From: Harmothoe impar
Taxonomy: Eukaryota > Annelida > Polychaeta > Phyllodocida > Polynoidae
Direction: 5' to 3'
Assembly (NCBI GenBank): GCA_947462335.1
Contig: OX381720.1
Coordinates: forward strand, 42,763,152-42,827,151
DNA: 64,000 nt
The position numbers and the translations under genes are program-made. Below the pieces are notes generated by a model. The model had not been told where the DNA came from. It saw nothing but the letters and a program-made list of their open reading frames with translations, and searched no databases. How positions within the stretch are numbered: position 1 is the stretch's first letter; each line of letters starts with the position of its first letter. Positions 11,001-18,954 of this stretch are shown in pieces.

Positions 11001-11993
11001 ATATTAGAGGCCAGCTGTAGGGGGCGGGGCATTTTTACAGGAACTTCCCCTGGGCCGAGCCTTTGTTGAATCCCATAGAGTTATGATGACTATAGTCGAT
11101 GCTCGGCCCCCCATGACATTAACTATAGTCGATGCTCGGCTATTAAGGGTTAAGCAATGGGGCAATTCTTTCCATCAGAAAAGGGTCAAAAGGGCATGTC
11201 ATGATGAGCGTGAGAGGTGCCTTTCCCCCATAGTAAACCTAGGCTATGGGGTCTTAAGGCTAGTTCACAGGGTTGCCCTGGTACCACCCCATGATGCCCA
11301 CCCTGCCCTCTAGTGGAAACGCTTGATGAAAACAGTGTATATAATATATAGACAAAGGTGCACGAGTAGAGTCCCTCACTGAGGGTTATTTCACGAGGCG
11401 AAGCCGAGTGAAATAACCCTCAGTGGGGAACTCTACGAGTGCTCCTTTGTGTTTATTTCATGTCCTTCTTAACACTATTTGTCAAACTTCCACTTAACTG
11501 CTATGAAAAAGCCACTTTATAGTGGTTAAATGAACAGTTTTGATGATTTGATAGGCCGTGAAATACGGGTTAGGGTTATTGCACGGGGGGTGTTAAATAC
11601 GGCCTTCCTTGGTTGAGTGAGTGGGAGTGCCGTATTTACCATGAAATAAATATTAAGCCTACCTCCACCATGCCAGTTCTTCAGAAGGTTACGACCAAAG
11701 GGACGGAGGATATAAATCTTTTGCCAGTCCAGACCAAACTCTGTCATCTCTACAATGGGTGGGTAGGCCACTCCCTCCCTGTCCATCTTGCTAATCCATA
11801 CATGACAGTTGTCTACAGCCTCCTTCCAGGTAGAATTAACGCGCCGACAGTTCCGTATCAAATCCTTGCCAGGTACAAAACTGAGAATGTGCAGGACGGC
11901 ATCCCAGGGAATGGGGAGTGTCAATTCAGTGTCAGCGTTTGCCGGCTGCTCTCCCATTTTGCCCTTCCGTACCAGTCCCTGTGCCTGTCCCAT
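4909..11993 (-). CDS. F-box protein with FBA (sugar-binding type) domain, FBXO2/6/44-like; five exons
   Basis: Exons on the - strand are 11993-11663, 7231-7130, 6091-5965, 5548-5401 and 5049-4909. All introns have GT/AG ends and the phases (1, 1, 2, 0) match, giving 282 codons plus TGA. The F-box is at about residues 26-70 (LPIPWDAVLHILSF...) and the FBA domain at about 97-282. The family acts as the substrate-recognition subunit of SCF (SKP1-CUL1-F-box) ubiquitin ligases. The F-box binds SKP1, and the FBA domain of FBXO2/FBXO6 binds high-mannose N-glycans on misfolded glycoproteins in ER-associated degradation. QFWAG at 261-265 lies where FBXO2 has its aromatic glycan-binding pair, so sugar binding is plausible but unproven. 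Length is close to vertebrate FBXO6. The start at 11993 is the first ATG. Upstream codons stay open to a TTG at 12032, and a further 5' exon is not excluded. Which vertebrate paralogue is closest cannot be decided here. Confidence 0.93.
5401..5548 (-). CDS. F-box gene exon 4 (FBA domain)
   Basis: The acceptor is TTGCTTTAG and the donor is AAG|GTATCA. It encodes WAVRFDCAAKYHMTALL, then a short loop, then REQWTENNWEKV. The FDC..KY.M and QW....W motifs match FBA beta strands. Confidence 0.92.
5965..6091 (-). CDS. F-box gene exon 3 (FBA domain)
   Basis: The acceptor is GTATTGCAG and the donor is TG|GTAGGT. It encodes ATSYGDCSKDQMIDLVANG and ends in PPIEVSEW. The SY..C.K.Q.IDL pattern is the conserved FBA helix region. 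Confidence 0.92.
6420..6945. repeat. Poly-G tract and CCATGTC-rich degenerate tandem repeat
   Basis: A run of about 19 G lies at 6433-6450. After it, the motif CCCATGTC(A/G)C recurs many times in a diverged array to about 6930. Inside it are two related segments, GAATTTTGACATTTCTAG and GAAAATTTTGAATATCTAG, each followed by GTGCATTCTGATGCA. The array lies within intron 2 of the F-box gene. Confidence 0.7.
7130..7231 (-). CDS. F-box gene exon 2 (start of FBA domain)
   Basis: The acceptor is TTTTACTACAG and the donor is A|GTGAGT. It encodes DLRSWTVTRNGGDRFKME followed by a proline-rich loop. The NGGDRFKME stretch is a hallmark of the FBA domain (aromatic or hydrophobic variants of NGGDRWKVE). 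Confidence 0.92.
7420..7690. repeat. Diverged minisatellite, about 50-60 bp unit
   Basis: About six units of the form AAGTAGGGTATGAAATGG-ATATTTCCATCAGG-(T/A)AATGT occur in tandem in intron 1 of the F-box gene. Unit length varies, and the copies differ by several substitutions. Confidence 0.8.
8185..8263. mobile_element. Short inverted-repeat element (79 bp), TTAAAGAYGCACTGA ends
   Basis: TTAAAGACGCACTGA at the left pairs with TCAGTGCATCTTTAA at the right (14 of 15 bases). The small size and the ends containing TTAA suggest a MITE-like unit. It lies in intron 1 of the F-box gene. Confidence 0.6.
8596..10986. mobile_element. 2.4 kb segment with terminal inverted repeats and poly-A/poly-C arrays
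   Basis: GGGAGCGTTCATTATTTATG begins the left end and its complement closes the right end. About 25 of 26 bases match. Just inside each end is a tandem array of A-run, GACCCCCCC and GAATRGGT: at 8655-8765 on the left and 10817-10935 on the right. Both arrays point the same way. The left flank ends in TTAA and the right flank starts TAAG, so a TTAA target with one lost base is possible. No transposase was recognised inside. The open frame at 10261-10569 lacks a good start and matches nothing I know. The segment sits in intron 1 of the F-box gene. Confidence 0.65.
9140..9560. repeat. Degenerate repeat of GAAAATTTTG...TGTATTCTG units
   Basis: Four weakly similar units of about 75-110 bases share a GAAAATTTTGNAATTTNAC core and a following TTGGTGTATTCTG-like block. 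The same pattern occurs at 6545-6700, so this is a dispersed, ageing tandem repeat. Confidence 0.5.
11070..11140 (+). repeat. Two direct copies of ACTATAGTCGATGCTCGGC
   Basis: The 19-base string occurs twice in direct orientation, with starts at about 11089 and 11124. It lies between the 2.4 kb TIR segment and the foldback at 11352, in intron 1 of the F-box gene. Confidence 0.6.
11352..11450. mobile_element. Foldback (MITE-like) element, 99 bp
   Basis: ACAAAGGTGCACGAGTAGAG at the left pairs with the right end. The inner arms GAGGGTTATTTCAC and GTGAAATAACCCTC pair around the loop GAGGCGAAGCCGA. Nearly the whole element folds on itself. It lies about 210 bases inside intron 1 of the F-box gene. 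Confidence 0.75.
11663..11993 (-). CDS. F-box gene exon 1 (F-box domain)
   Basis: This exon holds 110 codons plus one base and encodes the whole F-box and the linker. Residues LPIPWDAVLHILSF and CRRVNSTWKEAV are the core F-box helices, and WQKIYILRPFGRNLLKN begins the FBA region. The donor is GAG|GTAGGC at 11663/11662. Confidence 0.92.
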
Positions 11994-12325
11994 TTTCGTC
12001 AGGGAAGTGCAAATACGAAGGGAATTGCACAATCTGTCAGTTTCACCATGTAAGCAAAATTCTGACTCAGAATAAGATTGTGTAGGAAACCAGAAAAGGG
12101 TAAAACAGTTCTATTAGCAAGCATACCCGATACACCGCGCGCACCGGTTCCACCAGGTGGCAGGACAGGGCCACGTTACAAAATTAGTACAATTCTCTCT
12201 AACCAGGGGGCGAGGGCGTATGTTATAATAGCCTAGCCTAGTTATAAAGGGAATTGCTACAAGTTAGATGATATAGATATTCTATTGATATTTGCAAATA
12301 GGCCTACATCTGCATAAAATTTATG

Positions 12326-12627
12326 CACCTCAGTGGAGAAAGGTCGTAACTGAAAATCTCAGGTAGGGTATCTCCATTTTCAGAAACATAGGTATAGGCT
12401 ATTTGGAATGCTCTGACACATGAAATATTCAAGGCATGGCATTTCAACTTCATCTACAAAGTGGTTTTATACCCCTAGATCATATCTAGGAAAATCACAT
12501 TTTACAATAGGCCTAATCATATTACATGGTATCTATGGTCACATGATCAAGACAAATCAGTTACAACCTTTCTCCACTGAGTTGAAAATATTTTCAGTTA
12601 GGTCTACGACCTTTCTCCACTGAGGTG
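12326..12627. mobile_element. 302 bp element with CACCTCAGTGGAGAAAGGTC inverted ends
   Basis: The left end CACCTCAGTGGAGAAAGGTC and the right end are complementary over about 23 bases. The right end is also partly duplicated, with CCTTTCTCCACTGAG at both about 12567 and 12610. There is no coding capacity. It lies just upstream of the F-box gene's first known exon. Confidence 0.75.
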
Positions 12628-13012
12628 ACGATTAATGTAATTTGCATTTTTTTTATTTAGGCCTCATATTTGTAGAGTTTTGTGTGTGAATAGATGAGAA
12701 CTCTGGTAGCTGGATTGATAGTGGATCTTTATTCCTGTATGATGGTGTAACAATCACAACTTAAGTATAACGGCAACTGCCTTGACACCTCTGACTGACT
12801 GCCCTTTTATAGACCTATAGGCTACAGGATGCTGATGTCAGACACAAGAACACTCTAGAACAGACCTGGGTATGACACAATAGTACATGCTTCTGGAAGC
12901 TTCCCAATCAGGCAGACAATAAACAAGTATTACACATGGTTCCAGAAGATTCCTGAATAGGATACTACAATATTCCATTTACATCCCAAATATAAGAGGA
13001 TTAGGGTTGATT
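12628..13012. other. No gene seen
   Basis: Two similar stretches (GCTTCTGGAAGCTTCC near 12890 and GGTTCCAGAAGATTCC near 12938) resemble degenerate direct copies and suggest old repeat DNA. I see no coding exon. Confidence 0.4.
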
Positions 13013-14244
13013 CAGGTAAAGTGGGACATCAGGTAAAGTGGGACAATTAACATCAAGGCCATTTTTCTTTCCTGGGTGCAAAATGTTATTGTTTTCTTTG
13101 AAATGTATGTTTGACCCCTCTTAATTGTACCTATCTCACCAAAGTTAAGAGGTAATTATACCTTCTAAATTTCGACATGATATGGGTGGAGAGCTTTTGC
13201 CGCTATAAATTCGGAAGTACATAAGAAATAGTAAAATTATTTGTTAGTAGTGGTACTAAGAATAGTAACATGATATTTCAAAATGTATGTAAATATTAGA
13301 TACATATATTGCTTCTTTACGTCTTGATAATTTTTTATTAGTCAGATATGGAAATGAAGTACACTGAGACCTTAAATGCAAGTGTCCCACTTTAGCTGAA
13401 GGTGTTAGGTAAAGTGGGACAGGCAGATTCAGGTTAAGTGGGACACTATATTAATCCCCTTTCTCAGAGTAGCATTACCCTATATGCCTATATTTTGATT
13501 TATAAGGAGGAGAAATATCATAGCAAATATCATTACAATACTTAGTTGTGTAAATAATACCAAATTATTAAGTATAACAGCCGGAATAGGGCTTTGTTAG
13601 TGCTCCAGATTGTGGTTTATCAAGTGACTTAACTGATGATCATTATTTAGATGAGCGAACCATTGACTTCCATCAGTGAACCATTGACTTCCATCATAAT
13701 TTAGATAATTATTGTGAGATTTCTTACCTTTAATGATTTTTAATCATACATTATGATGTTAAATGGTAAAATCTGTAGCAAAATCATTTAGAATTGGTAT
13801 TTGATATACATTGAGGCTAAAACCATAGAAATCATTAACCAATGCTACTTTCTTATGATTTATAGAAATTATTGCCATTTACCGTTATCTATAGTGATTA
13901 ATATGCCCCTGGAATGCTCCTGCATTACTACCTCATTAACAAAACATTTCATTTTAGATGCTTACAATTAAGAGTATGAGCTATATAATTGTGCATTACA
14001 TTATTTAGCACTATGTAAAATAATTTATGGACAGAGTTAAGTCCAGATGCACAGTATCTTGGCAGTTTTACATTTATACTCTGTTTACTTGATTCATCTT
14101 GTAAAGGACCCTACATAAATTTCCTTAATGTTTTTGATGTAGTCCATCAAAATATATATCTCACCTTCAGAAATTGACATTTACCATTTTTGTCATATGG
14201 ATTATAAAGCATGGGGGTCGATTGTTATCAATTGTCCCACTTTA
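13013..14244. repeat. 1.2 kb segment bounded by inverted TAAAGTGGGACAATT motifs
   Basis: TAAAGTGGGACAATT at 13034-13048 has a perfect inverted partner at 14230-14244. The core (T)AAAGTGGGACA occurs four more times: at 13017, reversed near 13383, at about 13409 and as TTAAGTGGGACA near 13434. The rest is AT-rich with no coding potential. It could be a non-autonomous element or a motif-seeded repeat. Confidence 0.5.
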
Positions 14245-14665
14245 CATGAAGCAAGTGTCTCTAAGAAATGGGCTATTTAGGCCACATTGGCTAAGGTATT
14301 TCATATATTTTTTATATTTTGGTTTAAAGGAATAAATTGTCAATTTATAGGTAACCTAATCCCCCTGACAAAGGTTGGTTCTTAACTAAGAGGGCTATGG
14401 GAAGCATTTTTGTTATGTGGTCAGATATTTAAAAAAAAATTCCTTCGCTACAGATAGGCTATTCTATAACCTACCTATAACCCATACATAGCACGTACAT
14501 ATCATAGTGATCTGCCATAGTCTAGGCCGATGATAATTTAAAATAGGCACAAATTAGACACATGTTTAGAAAAGCTTTCGCGAAGTTCCATCAGTTATCT
14601 AAGTGGATGTTAATCAGATACTGCACCTGTAAGAATAAGTCAACTAGAAAAAGCGTGATGAGTAT

Positions 14666-14896
14666 CCCGCGAGCCGGAGTCGAACCAGCGACCTAAGGAT
14701 GTCAGGTGTACATGGGTGTGGCTCCAGATGGGTCAAAAACGACCTGGCGACCTGGGCTGTTTTGGAGGCGACTTCCGACCTAAGGCAATAATATAAGCGA
14801 CCTGGCGACTTTTAGATAAAATTCACTATAGATTAAGAGGTCCAAAAAAGTGACTTTTCGACCTGGACCCCTTAATTTCGGCTGAGCTATCACGGG
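14666..14896 (-). pseudogene. Split tRNA-like sequence (tRNA-Tyr-like 3' half) with inserted repeat
   Basis: On the - strand, CCCGTGATAGCTCAG (14896-14882) looks like a tRNA acceptor strand plus D-arm with an A-box start. At the other end, TCCTTAGGTCGCTGG, TTCGACT and CCGGCTCGCGGG (ending at 14666) form a variable loop, T-arm with B-box, and acceptor strand. CCCGTGA pairs with TCGCGGG over seven positions, one of them a G-T wobble. The 3' part resembles tRNA-Tyr. A dispersed repeat (14740-14881) sits between the halves, and the anticodon stem no longer pairs, so this is a broken gene or a tRNA-derived SINE head. Confidence 0.55.
14740..14881. repeat. Dispersed repeat, copy 1 (CGACCTGGCGACCTGGGCTG)
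   Basis: It shares its order of blocks with 18034-18180: GACCTGGCGACCTGGGCTGTTTT, then AAGCGACCTGGCGACTTTT, then a GACCTGG block and CTTAATTTCGG. It interrupts the tRNA-like sequence on its flanks. No function or family is recognised. Confidence 0.75.
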
Positions 14897-14972
14897 CCCA
14901 CCTGGCAGCCGGACACACCCAGCTAACCTGGACACCACACCTCACCTGGTCAAACCGACACACCTATATAGG

Positions 14973-15075
14973 GACCTTTAGCAACCACGTCAAAGCTCAA
15001 TAAACGTAGACGTAGGCTATCCCTTTAGCACTACTATGTCTGCGTTTAATGAGCTACTTCGGGTTTGCTAAAGGT
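14973..15075. mobile_element. Foldback element, about 103 bp
   Basis: GACCTTTAGCAA at the left and TTGCTAAAGGTC at the right are complementary. The match continues with gaps over about 42 bases per arm (…AATAAACGTAGAC against GTCTGCGTTTAATG). A short unpaired centre separates the arms. The size suggests a MITE. Confidence 0.7.
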
Positions 15076-15304
15076 CACTTATATCTTATCACATACTGTT
15101 CATATATATGGCACTTTGATACTTTGCCTGCATGATTCATGAGTGCAGCCCTGTTGAGTTACGAACCAGGGATGCAGCCATGTACCATAGCGGCCGCCCA
15201 GCAAATTGGCGTGATATTGAGTGACTGTGTGTGAGTCCCTCACGCATTGAGTTGGTAAAATCCCAAATGAGTCATGTGTTGTCAATATTAACTCAACCTC
15301 ACAC

Positions 15305-15512
15305 GCACTCACGCATGCGTGATGATGCAGCGTCACTCGCACTCACGCATGCGTGATGACGCAGCCTCACTGGTATTCACGCATGCGTGATGACGCAGCC
15401 TCACTCGTACTCACGCATGCGTGATGACGCAGCCTCACTCGTATTCACGCATGCGTGATGACGCAGCCTCACTCGTACTCACGCATGCGTGATGACGCAG
15501 CCTCACCAGGGA
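15305..15512. repeat. Six-copy 34 bp tandem array with ACGCATGCGT palindromes
   Basis: The palindrome ACGCATGCGT starts at 15311, 15345, 15379, 15413, 15447 and 15481, exactly 34 bases apart each time. The units read (A/T)CTCACGCATGCGTGATGACGCAGCCTCACTCGT in segments and differ at very few positions, so the array is recent. Confidence 0.92.
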
Positions 15513-16541
15513 TCACGCATTAACCCATTTGCATTAGGGGATCATATTTCATTTTGATTTCTTTTTTATTGAATACATCAATTAAACTGTTCATCAATTA
15601 ATCTGTTCATCCTGCTTCCAGGGTCACTTGTATGGTATTTCTCCATTGCTGGCTTGATTGTCCTCCTCTATGCATCTGTTGTAAATGTAGGGTTCCTTCA
15701 AATACTTTTGGGAGTACCTGTTGAAATGTAAGCAAATATAAAGACTTAGTTCACCAGAACAAATATGCCCTTTGAAACCAATATAAATATCTCATGTTTG
15801 TTGACCATATGGCTTACCAGTAGCAGATGATAGTCAACAGTGTATGTTATATGTTACTCTAAAATTCACAATCTAGAAGTACACATTATAATTGAAATAC
15901 TGTAGGACAACCCACCTTACAACTGTTCTCCTTGACTGTCACTGCCTGTCTGCTGTGGAAGCTACTACTCTGCACTGAGAACAAAGGAAATGGCGGGAAA
16001 TTCGAATTTAACCAATCAGAACCCAGGAAACCTATATAGTGTGTCATTATGAGTGATGATGCGTGATGCTGAGTGAGAGCTGACAGGCAGTCACTCATAG
16101 TCATGCATGCGTGACAACCTGCCATGTCTGGTCAGATATAGCATGTGCCCCTATTATCACCCCCTGCAACATAATGTATTGCCCTCATATTAAGTGTTCT
16201 TAACTCTTTCACATGATTGTATGTGACCATGTTGGTCACTGATCACCAGACTTTCAGATTTTTGTTAGACTTAGGTCAATCAATGTCTTAATACTTTGTA
16301 ATATGTAGTTGATTGCCATTCAGTGCTATGCCCCATAGACAAATGTAATCCTCAGTTATGCATTGAAAATGAATTTAAACACCTTGTTGTTGACTATCAT
16401 TACATTCCCTTATTACATATGTTTACAATCATGTAACCAACCCGGTTGATTTATGGGAGGAAATTAACATTTAACTGATATACCCCTTTACTATGTACAA
16501 GCATCCATACTTCAAAAGTGGGCCTCCTCCACAGAGGGCAA

Positions 16542-16790
16542 GTTGTAAGATGAGTGATCATGCTCCATGCTGAGTGAGAACTGACAAGCAGTGGCTCATT
16601 GTCACGCAGTACTAACTCACAGTTGTTGTACGATGAGTGATGATGCTCCATGCTGAGTGAGAATTGACAAGCAGTGGCGCATTGTCACGCAGTGCTAACT
16701 CACAGTTGTTGTAAGATGAGTGATGATGCTCCATGATGAGTGACAACTGACAGGCAGTGGCTCATGCTGACTCATTGCGTGATCACGCAA
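16542..16790. repeat. Three-copy 83 bp tandem array
   Basis: GTTGTA(A/C)GATGAGTGAT starts at 16542, 16625 and 16708, an exact 83-base period. Each unit carries TGCTCCATGCTGAGTGAGAA and CAGTGG(C)CATTGTCACGC-like blocks. The third unit is diverged and runs into a palindrome. Confidence 0.88.
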
Positions 16791-16791
16791 T
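16774..16791. repeat. Perfect 18 bp palindrome
   Basis: ATTGCGTGATCACGCAAT is identical to its own complement. It lies in the right subterminal part of the 1.65 kb TIR element and may be a protein-binding site for transposition. That role is inference. Confidence 0.8.
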
Positions 16792-16848
16792 AGCATGGTC
16801 ACTCAGCATCACCAAACATGACTCAAGGTAACGCCAGTTTGCTGGGCG

Positions 16849-17369
16849 TACTCTTAAACCCGCAGGTCTCGGTACCCCTCCAGCGGCAGTCGGAGTGGAG
16901 TCGGGACAGGTACTTAGCGCTATATATAGGGGCACTGGGCCTTTAACTCTTTTTTAGTACCCGAGTGACGCCCTACAGGGGGGTACATTCCGGGGGGTAC
17001 ATGCAGGCTGGTCTCGCGGGCTGGCCTCCAGTGGCATATTCCAGTTCCTCCCACCCCCAGTAAATCCCTTTGCACTTCGATAGCACACCTCAACTGGTTA
17101 AAGAAAACACTTTTGCAGGAATAATCCACTCCAAAGACTTCTTATACTCTACGTATCTCACAACATGATATAGGCTAGTCTGCCATCGACAGGTACACTG
17201 TATCACCTCAATGCTAACGGTTTAAATAGAATATTTCAACAATAAAATGTATAATTACAAAAATATGCGCCCCATCCTGTCGTTATGAAGCGTTATAAGT
17301 GCATGTAGCCTATCTTATTCTAACATTGGTTACTGGTTTCATGAATGCACTTCGCTGTGTTGAACAGCT
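16849..17369. other. No gene seen upstream of the tRNA
   Basis: A GC-rich block at 16860-17060 follows the TIR element, then AT-rich DNA leads to the tRNA gene. There is no coding exon. Confidence 0.4.
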
Positions 17370-17441
17370 GGTTCCGTGGTGTAACGGTTAGCACTCAGGA
17401 CTCTGAATCCTGCGATCCGAGTTCAAATCTCGGCGGAACCT
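17370..17441 (+). tRNA. tRNA-Gln (anticodon CTG)
   Basis: The gene is 72 bases with no intron. It folds fully: acceptor GGTTCCG/CGGAACC, D-arm with A-box (TGGTGTAACGGTTAGCA), anticodon stem CAGGA/TCCTG with loop CTCTGAA, and T-arm with B-box (GTTCAAATC). The anticodon CTG is at 17403-17405. It closely matches animal tRNA-Gln(CUG). It reads CAG codons during translation. A TTTT tract at 17450-17453 is a Pol III terminator. It looks functional. Confidence 0.97.
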
Positions 17442-17449
17442 GAAACATC

Positions 17450-17453
17450 TTTT
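17450..17453 (+). terminator. RNA polymerase III terminator of tRNA-Gln
   Basis: Four T residues occur nine bases after the mature 3' end, as expected for Pol III termination. Confidence 0.75.
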
Positions 17454-18033
17454 CATGTTCAGAGCCATTCAAGTGTTGTCGTTTCTTAAAAGTCATCATG
17501 ACTGTCATAGCGCGTAAGCCAATCTGGCTGAGAGTGACCACGACTGCCAAATTGAGGGTTTGGTCGCCGGCATCACTTTTAGATAGCTACATGTGTATGT
17601 ATAGGCTATACTATATGGTATAGGGTATCAGAAAATGTGAGGTGGCCTTGCTTCAGGGCAGGCCTTCAAGGTCAGAGAAGTCTAGGAAAATATGAAAATT
17701 ATTGATTTATTGATTTAAGTATATACCCTATAGGTTGTCAGGGTTGGCAAACTAACATGGTTTAATGCAGGCCTAGATTAGCCTCATGAGTTGGGTCAGG
17801 TTTCAGATGACAAGATTACTTTGTTAAATTGTTTATCGTAACAGATGTTTGCTGTCGCTTAAACTAAGAAAGGAAGACAATAAGAGGAGTAATTATGATC
17901 CACTCACCCCGACGAAGAGCGGTAGTACAGATATATGCCTTCATGGCTGATATCATCAATTCAGATCGTTTTATACAAGTATAAATGATGGGTCAATCTC
18001 ACACGAGTAGTCACCATGCAGAGGGGTTTTCGG
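17454..18033. other. No gene seen
   Basis: Unstructured DNA lies between the tRNA gene and the second dispersed-repeat copy. There is no supported exon or repeat. Confidence 0.4.
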
Positions 18034-18180
18034 TGACCTGGCGACCTGGGCTGTTTTCCAGGCGACTTTCCGACCTGGTGCAATACTTTAAGCGACCTGG
18101 CGACTTTTGGAGAAATTTGGTTATTGTAAAATATTAGTCTTAAAAAGCGACTTTGTGACCTGGTGCCCTTAATTTCGGCG
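18034..18180. repeat. Dispersed repeat, copy 2 (GACCTGGCGACCTGGGCTG)
   Basis: It is collinear with 14740-14881 over about 145 bases, with the same start (GACCTGGCGACCTGGGCTGTTTT) and end (CTTAATTTCGG). No tRNA-like flanks are seen here, so the repeat boundaries are set by comparing the two copies. Confidence 0.75.
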
Positions 18181-18729
18181 ACTTTCCTACCTCGCACACG
18201 GCAAGAGGGCGCAGTACATGTATACGTCCAGATTTCCAAAGGTTCAGCATAATGTATGAATGCAGGCTTGGCAAATAGACTCGGCAAGGAGCCCTAAATG
18301 CATACATCATACCGACAAAATGTATAAAGCACATTTATAGCAATAGCCCGCCATTACAGGGGTTTTCAGGATTGTGAATTTGACAACCCTAAACTTGTCA
18401 CTTGGAGTGGGCCACCGCCTAGTCTAACATTGTCAGCCAGGTGAGCCTAATGCCATCTTGTGGGATGGTAGCCTAGTTGGGCCTCAGATCTGACTTGGCC
18501 AGGATATGTAACCATACATTACATAGGATTAACAGTGGGGTTTCTAATTAATGCATATACACGGGAAACCCAAAAAGTTGCCCCTTTTACTTGTTTATTT
18601 TATGACAGTCACTGAGAACACCCTAAAGTCTGAGAGTTATGAGACGACTATATTTGACAACTTTAGATGCTTTGATTTTATTAGGGTAAAAGTCTATAGT
18701 TTTTCAGTATACTACGGTATCAGGCCTTT
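18181..18729. other. No gene seen before the minisatellite
   Basis: An open frame from 18551 runs into the GGGCCC minisatellite and ends in a GPSELGP-like peptide. That peptide is produced by the repeat and is not treated as a gene. Confidence 0.4.
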
Positions 18730-18895
18730 AGGCCCTCTGGAAAAGGGGCCCCCTGAACTGGGGCCCTCAGAACTGGGGCCCTCTGAACTTGGGCCCTCTG
18801 AACTGGGGCCCCCATGACCTAGGGCCCCCGTGAACTGAGGCCCCAATGAACTGAGGCCCCCAGGAACTAGGGCCCTCAGGAACAGGGGCCATCAT
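18730..18895. repeat. GGGCCC-based minisatellite, about 19-20 bp unit
   Basis: About nine units of the form GGGGCCCTCTGAACT occur, becoming AGGCCCCCATGAACTG towards the right. The GGGCCC palindrome recurs in most units. It sits directly beside the large satellite. Confidence 0.88.
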
Positions 18896-18954
18896 TTCAA
18901 TTCAGTGACCGTCAGATTGCTAGATCTTATTCGGCACCCGTCAGGTTGCTAGGT

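Larger units (their letters stand above)
15195..16848. mobile_element. 1.65 kb element with terminal inverted repeats and two internal tandem arrays
   Basis: CGCCCAGCAAATTGGCG at 15195 matches the complement of the right end (CGCCAGTTTGCTGGGCG, ending at 16848), giving about 24 identical bases over 28. Inside the left end is a 34 bp array with CACGCATGCGTG palindromes, and inside the right end an 83 bp array. TGAGTGATGATG motifs recur through the whole element. No transposase is visible, so it is probably non-autonomous. I see no clear target-site duplication. Confidence 0.7.

Noticed and set aside
11613..12053. 146-codon + strand frame
   Set aside because: It lies antisense to F-box exon 1 and is explained as its shadow.
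15305..15512. CRISPR-like array (regular 34 bp spacing)
   Set aside because: The whole unit repeats with no variable spacers. It is a plain tandem repeat inside a TIR element in animal DNA.
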